The translations under genes were made by a program, and so were the position numbers. Shown one piece after another: positions 44,845-54,565 of a DNA stretch of 64,000 bases (position 1 is its first letter; each line of letters opens with the position of its first letter). The notes beneath the pieces are model-generated. The model was not told where the DNA came from, did no database searches, and saw only the letters and a list, made by a program, of their open reading frames with translations. The DNA comes from Bacteroides sp. M10 (lineage in GTDB: Bacteria > Bacteroidota > Bacteroidia > Bacteroidales > Bacteroidaceae), in the NCBI RefSeq assembly GCF_014334015.1, contig NZ_CP060488.1:826501-890500 (forward strand), given 5' to 3'.

Positions 44845-47800
44845 TCAGAATTGTCTTTCTGCAAAAATATTCAGAGCATAAGGATCACTCACCGCTGCTT
44901 GCTCAATATATTTCTGTGCCAGCTTCGTATCACCAGTGTAGCGATAGGCCAGAGCTAGTAAATAGCTATAATAAGCACTCCGTTGCTGTACGGCACGATC
45001 GCAGAAACTTATAAAGAAAGGAGTAGTGGCAAAATAACCCGCATCAACAGTCTTCATGCCTTCTTTCCAATCTTGCAGTTTATAATTGATGAGTATATCC
45101 CCCTTAAAAGGCATACCCGTTTCACGATAACAAAGTGCCTGATAAAATGGCAATTCCGGTAAGTTCATATTACTAAAATAATCGACCTCAATACCCGTTA
45201 TAAAATCAAAATTCTCATTGGCCTTGTCTTCCTGCCCCAAAGATTTCAAACAGATTGCTTCATAATATTTAAATGGAACCAATCTAACGATATTCCACAA
45301 ACCTGCTCCCAGATTTTGAGGTAAAGTTTGCGCAGCCTTAAAACAATCAGTCGCTTCTTGCATCTTATTTTCTTTCATTAATCTACGCCCTTTCAGGAAA
45401 TAAGCAAACATATACTGTTCTGCAACTGCATGCTCCCCACCTTCAGCTGGGACAAAGTTACGCCCCCTAAGAAGTTCTATTGCCTTATCCTCCTGTCCTG
45501 CCATGTTATAAGCTCGTGCCCATTCAAGCATAATATCATCGCGGCTAATTGCAGACTTATGATTATTCAGGAAAGAAATGCGTTCAGCAGGAGCAACTCC
45601 TAACTTACCCATTACATAGACCGTTTCAAAAATCAACTGTTCATCATTCGGCTTCAGGGATAATGCCTGCTTCAATAAGGGTAACACTTCATTTTTACGA
45701 TTCATGTGTGAATAGTAAGCGACAGCCAGATTTCGTGCAGCACGATAATCAGTACTGGACAAGCCTTCCCAAAGAGCGACTGCCTTCTCATAATGTCCTT
45801 TAGCGTAAAGGGCACATCCCAACAGCAACTGTGCCTTCTGACTTCCCTGTTTTGCCCAATGAGACAAACTGTTCATTTCAATTCGCCGGCTTGGGAAAGC
45901 AATCCCTTCCGTTGCCGAATCATTCGGAGAACCGCCTTTTATATCTGCATATATGGCAGACAGACTAAAAATCAGAGGCTCGTGTGTTTGCAACATCTCT
46001 ATCAGGGAAACAGTCTCTTTCTGCAGATCAGCGACAAGCAAAGTTTCTATAAGATCGAGACATACCTGATTCTTATCCGTCCGTATCTTTTCCATAAAAT
46101 CCCGGGCACTAACTTTACCGGTCAGCACACCGAAGTAACGCGCCAAATGATTAAGTTTATCATTCGCTTCTACAGACAGATATTGACGCTCCGATGCTTT
46201 TTTATCTCCCTGCAAATAAGAAGCATATATCATCAACGCATTGGCTACAGCATTATCTTTATGATAAGTAATAGCAGTAGTAAGATGTTGAACAGCCTTG
46301 TCATACTCCAGTTTACGTATATCAAGCATAGCCACATAAGTCATGGCGGAAGAAACATAAGCACTGCTCCATGCTGCTTTCTGGAAATAATCATAGGATT
46401 TCTCCTGCTCATCGAGCGCTAAATAGACATGCCCTAACAAATAGTACAGTTTCCCATTTTCAAGACGCGTATTGAACCGTGTCAACACTTTTTCCGCCCT
46501 CAAAAGATATTCCAAAGCCTCACTATAAAAAGCATTGCGTAACTTTGCTTCTCCTAAAGCGATCAATGCAGGAGCAAAATTCGGATCACGTTCAAGAGCT
46601 TCTTTATAATAGCTCTCTCCTTTAGTGGCAGGATCACGATATTGATCAACATGCAAACCTTCAAGATACAACAAATGCGGACTTTCAACCTTTTTGATAT
46701 TCGGCATATCCTGTGTTGTATGAGGAATATTAAAAGTATCGTGTTTCTTCACTGTATAAGACATTAGAACAGTTCCGTCATTAGCGGTGACATCTATTGA
46801 ATACCCTAACCGCATTCTTACATCCGCAGGCAACGAATATTCTTCTCTCGCCTTGATCGTCGCATTTCCCGAAAACAGAACCCGGTCATCCCCTTTGACC
46901 GTAATCTTCACATTACGAGTCTTATTCAACTGCACTTTAATCGCATCCTTGACGTATATAGCTCCTGTCGTATTTGCAAAGTCGGGAACCCCTATCTCTC
47001 CGATCGGAAACCAATATTGCGAAAAAGTTTTAGTCTCCATCGGTTCAAGCCATGTAAAATCCGGCTGATTGTCAGAATAGCTGCCTGCCATCAATTCACA
47101 ATAGGCTCCATCTGTATCCGTAAGAGCATTTTCCCAAGACTGGGACAACTGATTGTAAGCCCATGTGAACATCTTCTTACCGGGTGACACATGATGATCT
47201 CCGATATGCACAACCCCGCATTTCCTGCCGGTATCATAACCGCCAAAGAAATCATACTGCGATGCAGCACTAAAATAAGAGGTAGGCTGAATCGTATTCT
47301 TATGTTTGCTTATATCAACTGCACCGTCATAACGAATACCATTAAATATTCCCGCCGCATTTGTTGCAACCGGATAAGTGGTAACCGAACGTTTGTAATG
47401 GAAAAACACATGGCTTACATCGTGCGGAAAGAATATCTCATAATTCTTATTCGAAGGTACCGCCACATTCTCCCACCATAAAAACGAATGTCTTAACGGG
47501 GTGATATTCGACAATTTGACTCTTGTCTCAAAGATAGACTCACCGGGGTTAAGCACAATACCAACCGTACCTTTCATCCGGTCTGTCGGATCATGTTCCG
47601 AAACCCAAACGATCACTCCTCCGCCCGGCAACTTTTCTATCTCATAATCAGTGGGCATAAAAGATGAAGCCCGATGATGAAAAGGCCAGTTAAACTCCAG
47701 TCCACCGGAAATCCACGAGCCCAAAGCACCGATAAGAGCTGGTTTTATGACATGGTTCTTATAGAAAAAATCATATCCATTCGTTTTATCTTTGGCAGCA

Positions 47801-48099
47801 TATATCTTCCCACCGATTTCCGGCAATATTTGGAGTTCCAAATATTCATTCTCCAATTTGATAAGCGTATATTCTTTATCCACCTTTTGTTCCCGATTCA
47901 CTTTCAAAACAATTTTATTGGGATAAGGATTGCCACTCGACCGCTGGTGTACCCTATTTTCGGCAAACATCGGCAGTTCCTCACGTTCGGGTTCTGTGTA
48001 TGTCGGAATACTGACTTTACTTACAGACACCTTGACCGATTGTGCTTTCGCGCTTGTAGTGAGAAACAAAATCAAAAATAAAATATTGAAATATTTCAT
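44845..48099 (-). CDS. DUF5107 and TPR-repeat exported protein
   Basis: I start at the Met encoded at 48099 (1084 residues, signal peptide MKYFNILFLILFLTTSAKAQ); a further 12 codons upstream spoil the signal. The N-terminal part (about 50-400) resembles DUF5107 with phrases LELQILPEIGGKIYAAKD and GLEFNWPFHHRASSF, close in style to galactose-mutarotase-like beta-sandwich domains. From about 480 to the end come at least ten tetratricopeptide-like helical pairs (APALIALGEAKLRNAFYSEALEYLLRAE). Such proteins occur in Bacteroides PULs; some relatives may be glycan-active, but no function is established to my knowledge. It is the last gene of the PUL2 operon. Confidence 0.85.
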   Translation of the reverse strand: MKYFNILFLILFLTTSAKAQSVKVSVSKVSIPTYTEPEREELPMFAENRVHQRSSGNPYPNKIVLKVNREQKVDKEYTLIKLENEYLELQILPEIGGKIYAAKDKTNGYDFFYKNHVIKPALIGALGSWISGGLEFNWPFHHRASSFMPTDYEIEKLPGGGVIVWVSEHDPTDRMKGTVGIVLNPGESIFETRVKLSNITPLRHSFLWWENVAVPSNKNYEIFFPHDVSHVFFHYKRSVTTYPVATNAAGIFNGIRYDGAVDISKHKNTIQPTSYFSAASQYDFFGGYDTGRKCGVVHIGDHHVSPGKKMFTWAYNQLSQSWENALTDTDGAYCELMAGSYSDNQPDFTWLEPMETKTFSQYWFPIGEIGVPDFANTTGAIYVKDAIKVQLNKTRNVKITVKGDDRVLFSGNATIKAREEYSLPADVRMRLGYSIDVTANDGTVLMSYTVKKHDTFNIPHTTQDMPNIKKVESPHLLYLEGLHVDQYRDPATKGESYYKEALERDPNFAPALIALGEAKLRNAFYSEALEYLLRAEKVLTRFNTRLENGKLYYLLGHVYLALDEQEKSYDYFQKAAWSSAYVSSAMTYVAMLDIRKLEYDKAVQHLTTAITYHKDNAVANALMIYASYLQGDKKASERQYLSVEANDKLNHLARYFGVLTGKVSARDFMEKIRTDKNQVCLDLIETLLVADLQKETVSLIEMLQTHEPLIFSLSAIYADIKGGSPNDSATEGIAFPSRRIEMNSLSHWAKQGSQKAQLLLGCALYAKGHYEKAVALWEGLSSTDYRAARNLAVAYYSHMNRKNEVLPLLKQALSLKPNDEQLIFETVYVMGKLGVAPAERISFLNNHKSAISRDDIMLEWARAYNMAGQEDKAIELLRGRNFVPAEGGEHAVAEQYMFAYFLKGRRLMKENKMQEATDCFKAAQTLPQNLGAGLWNIVRLVPFKYYEAICLKSLGQEDKANENFDFITGIEVDYFSNMNLPELPFYQALCYRETGMPFKGDILINYKLQDWKEGMKTVDAGYFATTPFFISFCDRAVQQRSAYYSYLLALAYRYTGDTKLAQKYIEQAAVSDPYALNIFAERQF

Positions 48100-48136
48100 G
48101 AGTGTATGTATTATGATTAAAAAAAGATTTTTCATT

Positions 48137-50026
48137 TTACTCTATCTTGACACAACGGACAGATGCTGCCGAAGCACGGTCCAGACCTGTAAAATTAAGA
48201 TTTGCATTATTATAATAGAAGTAATAAGCTCCTGTTGTCCCTGGATTACTAGTCCATTGGTACCCCCGATATTCCTGATAAGCAATCTTATTAGCTCCCT
48301 TATCCAGATAACCTCCTGTCGGGAAGTAAGAAGTTTGCGAACCATCAATCACAAACAGATGCCCGTAATTGTTATCACATTCCGTTTTTGAAGTAAAGGT
48401 GAATCCCTGATAGCAATTCTGATCGGGCACACAATAGCCTTCCGGGCAAGGATCATACACAGTCTTTACATTCTTAGTGAGGCCATCAGAATTTCCCCAT
48501 AGTCCGTTATTCCGCCATTCATTATGCCAGTCATTCGCAGAAAAAATTCTTATATCAGGATTGGATATGGTATAACTTACTGTTCCCACTTCAGCAGAAG
48601 TAGTTGCATTTGCGGTCAGTTCCTTGTTATCCACAGTTGTCGCACTCGAACGGACAATATCAAGCGGACGCGGGAACGGATCTTTGCGCCCCCACTGATA
48701 CCATGCACCATAAGCATTCTGATCTTTAGGAGTAACAGAAGTTGCACCCAAATTACGATCCATCATTTTGAATGTTCCCCGTTCCTCATTAATATAGGTA
48801 AGATCCGATGCTTCAGTCACCCAAATATGGAAAGACCATACATTCTTGCCCGATGCATCTCGAATAGCCACAAGGGCATTTCCTTTCACGCCACTTACAG
48901 GAACTTTTAAAGTAGTTCCCTCCAATGCAGGAACAGCAGAAAGAACATCTCCTGATGAAGACGAATTCGTTTGTGTCCACAAAACAGTTGCAGACACAGC
49001 CTTATCTACTAATTCCCCATTGACATTCACTCTCGGGCGATTTTCATAAGTATAATCTCCTGCCAATGAATAATAAGGTGTGACATCTATTTCAAGTGTT
49101 CCTGCAGATGCCGTACGATAACAGTTTGCCTTACCATAATACAACGTCACCGGCAATAATTCCATCGGTTTGACAACCCCGGCTTCAATAGTGAAAGCAC
49201 CCGGAGTTGCTTGTTCGTAAATACGTCCGGCAGCATCCGTTATGACGAAAGTCAACCCTTTGGTATAATTTACCGCAGGAAGAAATAAAACAAAGTCAGT
49301 ATGAGCTGAGGGATTATTATCAGCAGAAAGAGGTACACTTGTATCACAAGTAACCAATGCAGTAGCCGCAGCAGAAGGAGTGGAAGACTTCCGAAGTGAT
49401 ACGATTCCATCCGCTGCATTGACATCAGCTATACCCGACACCTGTTCTCCGTCATTACCGCGTACAGCTACAGACTTAATACTAATTCCCATTAACTGAT
49501 AATCAGTCAGTTGTATCCGTACTCCACCACACAGATTCTTAAAAGAAAAGGCTTCACCATCAGAGACTGCCGCCATCGGCAAAGATGATATTTCACTATC
49601 GGCATTAAATGCACCCATCCATTTCTGTCCGGCAAGTGCCGAAAAGTCAACAGCAAGTGTCGTACCTTCAAGCTGGCTGCCTGACGCAGCCGACGCCGGA
49701 TAAATAGCATATCGGATGGCATCATCTACAGAAGCGTCCACCGGATCAAAAACAGCGGTACGAACACTATTGGCAGCAGTAGTATAAACAGCTCCATTCG
49801 GCGTTGAAGTGCCAAACAGCCGTATCTCATCATTTTGGGTCCAAACCACATTCATGGATGCATTAAGCGACGTGCGTGTTGTGGCGGTAACAGCACAAAT
49901 TGCCGTAATGGATTTTTCTCCTCCTTTTACGGTCGGTTCCGGAGAAAACGCCTCGTCATCAGTTTGCACACAACTACCCAATGATAAACCAATTACCAGA
50001 AGAATCAGAATTTTATTTTTTTTCAT
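48137..50026 (-). CDS. Surface lipoprotein, fimbrillin-like N-terminus and FISUMP-like C-terminus
   Basis: The 629-residue lipoprotein (lipobox LSLGSC, Cys19) has an N-terminal half like fimbrillin-type proteins (TRTSLNASMNVVWTQNDEIRLFG, then beta-rich repeats to about 290) and a C-terminal part (about 420-629) like the Fibrobacter succinogenes major paralogous domain: MMDRNLGATSVTPKD, YQWGRKDPFPRP, VYDPCPEGYCVP and ASAASVRCVK. These domains are common in Bacteroidota surface lipoproteins next to SusD. A glycan-binding role is inferred from position in PUL2, not from motifs. It lies 26 bp after the BNR gene and 37 bp before the DUF5107 gene. Confidence 0.8.
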   Translation of the reverse strand: MKKNKILILLVIGLSLGSCVQTDDEAFSPEPTVKGGEKSITAICAVTATTRTSLNASMNVVWTQNDEIRLFGTSTPNGAVYTTAANSVRTAVFDPVDASVDDAIRYAIYPASAASGSQLEGTTLAVDFSALAGQKWMGAFNADSEISSLPMAAVSDGEAFSFKNLCGGVRIQLTDYQLMGISIKSVAVRGNDGEQVSGIADVNAADGIVSLRKSSTPSAAATALVTCDTSVPLSADNNPSAHTDFVLFLPAVNYTKGLTFVITDAAGRIYEQATPGAFTIEAGVVKPMELLPVTLYYGKANCYRTASAGTLEIDVTPYYSLAGDYTYENRPRVNVNGELVDKAVSATVLWTQTNSSSSGDVLSAVPALEGTTLKVPVSGVKGNALVAIRDASGKNVWSFHIWVTEASDLTYINEERGTFKMMDRNLGATSVTPKDQNAYGAWYQWGRKDPFPRPLDIVRSSATTVDNKELTANATTSAEVGTVSYTISNPDIRIFSANDWHNEWRNNGLWGNSDGLTKNVKTVYDPCPEGYCVPDQNCYQGFTFTSKTECDNNYGHLFVIDGSQTSYFPTGGYLDKGANKIAYQEYRGYQWTSNPGTTGAYYFYYNNANLNFTGLDRASAASVRCVKIE

Positions 50027-50052
50027 GGTCTCGCAAATTTAAAATGTTATCA

Positions 50053-51939
50053 TTATTTCCATGTACCTTCCGTATCGCCATTATTCCAGGAAGGTCCAGT
50101 ACCGGTATCTCCTTCCCCCGGTAGAGGTTCAGGGTCCGTAGCAGCTTTTAAAACGATTGGCAACCATTTCTCATAATTCGTAGCAGTCAGTCCAGTAAAG
50201 GTATCACTACCATTCTGATCGTATAAGGTAGCATTAAACATCAAACGGTCGGCCACCACCCGAAGTAAAGTCCGTGGAATAGCCATTTCGACTACATATC
50301 CCTTATCGGCTGCCGTATCACCAAAAGTTCCGTGAACCGCACCTTTACAAGTTACTGAAGAATGACTACATTTAATGGTATATTGAACTGCATCCGGAAT
50401 AAGAGAGATTTTAAGAGGGGTTCCGGTAGCATCTCCACCCTGAAAAATCAATTCCATGCTGTCGTCTGTAGTCAAGTCTTTATCAAGACGTTCCACCAGA
50501 CAATATACATTTTCTGCATCATAAGCAAAGCGGAACACGGCTTGTGTAGTGGACACACTTCCGATAAATAGTGCATCACTGACTGCACTCCAATCCAAAT
50601 TGTCGGCGTCTATCACCGGTGTCATTCCGGAAGCATTAATCCGATGATTCAGAACAAACTGTCCAATCTGAATACGGGCAGCATCTTTATTCTCGCTATT
50701 GACAAAAGTAGCAGGCATGGCAGCTACAAGAGTATGCGGATCAATAATTTCCGTTGCTCCCCAATATCCTTTTCCACTGAATGGCTGATACGTTTCTCCC
50801 CATTGGGAAGCCTCTGCGTTACCCACCTGCATGGTAAAGAGAGAAGAAGCATTGTACGACAAAACAGTCTCTCCCGAAGGGAATTGTGCCAGATAAGGTG
50901 CTGCAGCCTTCTGCACAAAATTGAGTTTACGGTCCGAAGGCCCTACTTCATCTCCGGTCAATGGAGCCGAAGCCCAGTTGTCGGAGCTCCACGCCATTGA
51001 AATATGATAAACGTCGCCTTCATCTCTGAAACGTGTTTCTGTAGCTACTGCAATCTTCGTCGAATTATTTAATTCGCGGGCAGAAGGCATCTGATCCGAA
51101 TAAATTTGTTTGCCCGAACCATCTATAGCCAGTCCAGTCTTTTGACGGATCACCTTTCCAACGACCGTCCATGTCCGCCCATTATCCATAGAGCGCAGCA
51201 TGGCAGTCCCCGAATCGGCTGTGAGAGGCTCGCTATCCGTAAAATAGACCTGTATTTCACCCGAACGAAGTTGTAATGCATAAGGTTCCCAAGTCGTTCC
51301 CTGATAAATAATCTGGGCAGTCGACCAAGTACGTCCATTATCGGAAGAACGCCTCATCATAATACCATTACTCTGCGGATCGACCCTGTATCCCTGATTC
51401 AAGCGAAAGGAAGCGAATGCCAAAATATCCTTATTTGCCAGAACGACTGCATCACATGATGAGAAACAGCGTGTATCACTGGCACCGGAAGTTTGCTGGG
51501 CACTTTCGCTCTGAAACAGAGGACTAGATGCATTCTGCCATGTAATCAGATTAGTACTTAAAGCATAATAGACATTCCAAGCCTGTGGTCCCTGCTGGTA
51601 TAGCAGCAAATAGGTCCCGTCACTCAATTTCTTGATACGGGGATAAAGAGCATTCACAGCCGATAGTGCCGGACTTTCCAAAGTCAGCAACCGGCGATAG
51701 TCTAACTCGAGAGAACTATTCCCCCATTCGTCCGCATGAGAGTTCACTGCTACATTTTCACTTTTATTGAGCGACTGAATAGAGGTAATCTCTCCGGTGA
51801 CCGGTTCAGGGTCAGGATTTGAATTAGGACGCGGATTAGGCCACTCATCCGTTGAGGTATAAGATGTACAAGCAACGAGAAGCCCCATCACTGTTACCAA
51901 AAGGTATCTATGAGTTTTTAACTTTTTCATCATATTCAT
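50053..51939 (-). CDS. BNR/Asp-box propeller lipoprotein with CBM9-like C-terminal domain
   Basis: The 628-residue lipoprotein (lipobox LLVAC, Cys24) has a sialidase-like six-bladed propeller with two clear Asp boxes, SSDNGRTW (198-205) and SMDNGRTW (250-257), and YPRIKKLSDGTYLLLYQ near residue 100, as in exo-acting arabinanases of GH93. The C-terminal section (about 440-590, PVIDADNLDWSAVSDALFIG and FAYDAENVYCLVERLDKD) resembles CBM9-like sugar-binding domains. Sialidase activity is not supported by an Arg triad I could find. An exo-glycosidase of the GH93/GH33 type is the best guess. It follows the TIM-barrel GH gene by 27 bp. Confidence 0.78.
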   Translation of the reverse strand: MNMMKKLKTHRYLLVTVMGLLVACTSYTSTDEWPNPRPNSNPDPEPVTGEITSIQSLNKSENVAVNSHADEWGNSSLELDYRRLLTLESPALSAVNALYPRIKKLSDGTYLLLYQQGPQAWNVYYALSTNLITWQNASSPLFQSESAQQTSGASDTRCFSSCDAVVLANKDILAFASFRLNQGYRVDPQSNGIMMRRSSDNGRTWSTAQIIYQGTTWEPYALQLRSGEIQVYFTDSEPLTADSGTAMLRSMDNGRTWTVVGKVIRQKTGLAIDGSGKQIYSDQMPSARELNNSTKIAVATETRFRDEGDVYHISMAWSSDNWASAPLTGDEVGPSDRKLNFVQKAAAPYLAQFPSGETVLSYNASSLFTMQVGNAEASQWGETYQPFSGKGYWGATEIIDPHTLVAAMPATFVNSENKDAARIQIGQFVLNHRINASGMTPVIDADNLDWSAVSDALFIGSVSTTQAVFRFAYDAENVYCLVERLDKDLTTDDSMELIFQGGDATGTPLKISLIPDAVQYTIKCSHSSVTCKGAVHGTFGDTAADKGYVVEMAIPRTLLRVVADRLMFNATLYDQNGSDTFTGLTATNYEKWLPIVLKAATDPEPLPGEGDTGTGPSWNNGDTEGTWK

Positions 51940-51966
51940 TCTTTTATTTGTTCAATCCGTTATCGA

Positions 51967-53043
51967 TCAGTTTGAAGTCATACTTTTTATAAAATCAATT
52001 TCTTGTTGACTATAAGGTGTACCATCCAGACGGAATATATCATGAAACCAGATTTCAGGTTCCGGATCTCCGGCTTTGCTCGACCACTGTAAATGAAAAT
52101 TACACTTTCCTGCTGTCAATCCCCAACTGATGGCACCTACCTTTTCACGTTTAAGAATCGGCATTATTTCTTCAAAAGTTGAACGAGGACGTCCCATATA
52201 CTCCTGACAGATAACCGGACGATCAAACTGCTTCATGAAAGCGATGAATTTTTCCATTTCTTCAGGTCCATAATAACAGTGAAAGGTCATAACATCACAA
52301 TTCTCACCCAGAAAACTGATAATCGGCAAATTACTGCGTGTGCCATGTCCTCCGGGATAAATCCATATCGGAGACGACAGCGGTTGCGAGGGATTCACCT
52401 CACGTGCCCAACGGAACACTTCGCGCAACAATGGCATACTATGTGCTTTCTGCTTGAAGTTTTCCGGTTCGTTATATAAACACCACAATAAAATACGATC
52501 ATCTGCTTTAAAGGTAGTCATCACATCTTTCACGTAACGTTCCAGACGCGGATACGTTGACGGATCATTGACGGATGGTGCTCCGGGGCTCTGTATCCAT
52601 TGAGAGTTATGAACACCCTGTACAGAAGCCGGTTGTACACCGAGTTTCGGACTCTCAAAACGCCCACCATTCGTAAAGAAAGTGACGATGGCACGCATAC
52701 CATGTTTCTGACAGATACCCAGAAATGTATCCAGTCGTTGTTTAAACCCTGCCGGATCCGCTTCCCACACCATATCATGCAGGAATATGCGTACCGTATT
52801 GAATCCGAGTTCCCCGGCACGTCCCAACTCCAACTCCATGGTTTTCGGATCAAAAGTCTCCTCTTGCCACATCTCAAACTGATTAATTGCCGTAGCAGTA
52901 ACGTAGTTGATACCCACCGGCCATTTTTGAGATGCGTACCATGCGTTTGCTTTTTCCGTCGACCATCTTTCAGTCTGTTGGGCGCAGCCGGTTGTTGTCA
53001 ATAAAAAGAGAATTGTTGCAATCAATATATTCAATCTATTCAT
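51967..53043 (-). CDS. Clan GH-A TIM-barrel glycoside hydrolase, lipoprotein
   Basis: The 358-residue lipoprotein (lipobox TTTGC, Cys20) is a TIM-barrel of clan GH-A. The acid/base Glu192 lies in WCLYNEPEN after strand 4 and the nucleophile Glu281 in VICQEYMGR after strand 7; the FHCYYGPEEM phrase fits strand 6. GH-A members include GH2, GH5 and GH30 types; similar proteins are often annotated as cellulase or endoxylanase, which the sequence alone does not prove. It is an exo- or endo-acting enzyme on the surface or in the periplasm. It follows susD by 23 bp. Confidence 0.85.
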   Translation of the reverse strand: MNRLNILIATILFLLTTTGCAQQTERWSTEKANAWYASQKWPVGINYVTATAINQFEMWQEETFDPKTMELELGRAGELGFNTVRIFLHDMVWEADPAGFKQRLDTFLGICQKHGMRAIVTFFTNGGRFESPKLGVQPASVQGVHNSQWIQSPGAPSVNDPSTYPRLERYVKDVMTTFKADDRILLWCLYNEPENFKQKAHSMPLLREVFRWAREVNPSQPLSSPIWIYPGGHGTRSNLPIISFLGENCDVMTFHCYYGPEEMEKFIAFMKQFDRPVICQEYMGRPRSTFEEIMPILKREKVGAISWGLTAGKCNFHLQWSSKAGDPEPEIWFHDIFRLDGTPYSQQEIDFIKSMTSN

Positions 53044-53066
53044 AAGAAATCAAATTAATTAAGTTG

Positions 53067-54545
53067 TTAATACCCAGGGTTCTGGTCTTTTGTCTGATCC
53101 AATGCCATATTATAATTAAATTCATCGGTAGGGATAGGCCACCAGTAGGCTGCATCTCCCACTTCGGATAAAGCCGAAATACGTCCGGCAGCCAAAGCTG
53201 CTTCTGCAAGCTTTCCACAACGCTTCAGGTCATTGTAGCGTTTACCTTCAAAAATCGTTTCGTAGCCACGCTCCTGCAACACCAGCGCAAGGAAAGCATC
53301 TTTACTTGCATAATCGGTCAGTTTGTAGTCTGAAGAAGATGCTTGTGTCGGTTTCTGTCCGTAAGCACGTCGCCGCACCATATTCAATTTTTCCATGGCA
53401 TCATCGGTAGGAGCTCCTTTCCAGCGACAAACAGCTTCTGCATAATAAAGCAGAATATCAGCATAACGATATACCGGGTTGTCATTGGGAGTTGTACTGC
53501 TCCCTGTCCATTCCGAATCTCTGAATTTCGAGCAAATCATACCCGTTTTAGTCAGTGCATTGAGTGTTCCATTCTGCGTTTGTTTATACAATCCGAACTG
53601 ATAGCGTAAATCATTCTGGTCCCAATTCTGAATAAATTTATTCTTCTGATAATCGGTATAAATCCCTACAGCTCCCATATTCACGAAAGGATTGGGCTTG
53701 CAGAGATACATATAGGCGATGGTCGATCCACTATCGCGGTTGAACTTTATATAGAAAATTTCTTCAGAAGTGGCATTAGCTGTATGACCGTAAAGGTCGA
53801 GGAAATCATCCGCTTTGCCAACCTCAACCAGAGAATATCGTTTGGATGAAATAATTAAACCGGCTGCTTCAGCCGCCTCTTCATAGCGACCGGCATAAAG
53901 ACAAGCTTCTGTTTTCAATGCCAATGCGGCATAACGCGAAGGACGTCCGGCAGCTTTAGCCACTTCCGGCAGATTGGATGCAGCATAATCGGCCTCATCA
54001 ATCACAAACTTCCAGATATCAGCTTCCGGAGTACGGGGTTTATTAAAGTCATTCATGTTCTGTTCATCAAAAAAAGGAACGGCGCCCCAATTTCGTGCCA
54101 GCCATGAATAGGCGAATGCACGTAGAAAACGTGTTTCCCCGGTGAGGTTGTTATACTCCTGTTGCGAGAGTGGAGTATTACCTATACCGTCAAGAATATT
54201 ATTGGCAAAACGAATGGCACGATACAACACCGCCCAGCTATCTTTGGAGAAGCCCACCCCACCACTGGTAAGCCCGGTATCATAAGCTGTGGCATAGTTA
54301 CCTCTTCCAATACAATAATCCGTCAGTCCTTCTTCCAGAACAATCAGATAACGACTGAATCCCGGATCACGACGGAGTTGGAAATAGATGGAATTGATAA
54401 CACTCTCCACTTCTTTGGCATTCGCCATAAAAGTCGTTGCATCCACTTTCTTCGGATGTTCTTCCAAAGAACCCATATCTTCACAGGATGTATTCATTGC
54501 CAGTATCATAGCAAAAGCGGCAATATATATCAATAATTTTTTCAT
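53067..54545 (-). CDS. SusD/RagB-family surface glycan-binding lipoprotein (PUL2)
   Basis: The 492-residue lipoprotein (lipobox MNTSC, Cys21) has SusD helices (SVINSIYFQLRR, ETRFLRAFAYSWLARNWGAVPF, ALALKTEACLYAGRYEEAA), the VYRYADILLYYAEA region and the C-terminal LNMVRRRAYG and QERGYETIFEGKRYNDLKR. It partners the SusC encoded 20 bp upstream. Length and motif order are typical. Confidence 0.96.
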   Translation of the reverse strand: MKKLLIYIAAFAMILAMNTSCEDMGSLEEHPKKVDATTFMANAKEVESVINSIYFQLRRDPGFSRYLIVLEEGLTDYCIGRGNYATAYDTGLTSGGVGFSKDSWAVLYRAIRFANNILDGIGNTPLSQQEYNNLTGETRFLRAFAYSWLARNWGAVPFFDEQNMNDFNKPRTPEADIWKFVIDEADYAASNLPEVAKAAGRPSRYAALALKTEACLYAGRYEEAAEAAGLIISSKRYSLVEVGKADDFLDLYGHTANATSEEIFYIKFNRDSGSTIAYMYLCKPNPFVNMGAVGIYTDYQKNKFIQNWDQNDLRYQFGLYKQTQNGTLNALTKTGMICSKFRDSEWTGSSTTPNDNPVYRYADILLYYAEAVCRWKGAPTDDAMEKLNMVRRRAYGQKPTQASSSDYKLTDYASKDAFLALVLQERGYETIFEGKRYNDLKRCGKLAEAALAAGRISALSEVGDAAYWWPIPTDEFNYNMALDQTKDQNPGY

Positions 54546-54565
54546 AAGACATCAGTTTTTATATG

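Noticed and set aside
50053..51939. True sialidase
   Set aside because: Asp boxes are present but the catalytic Arg triad and Tyr/Glu pair could not be identified; only a BNR-type propeller is supported.
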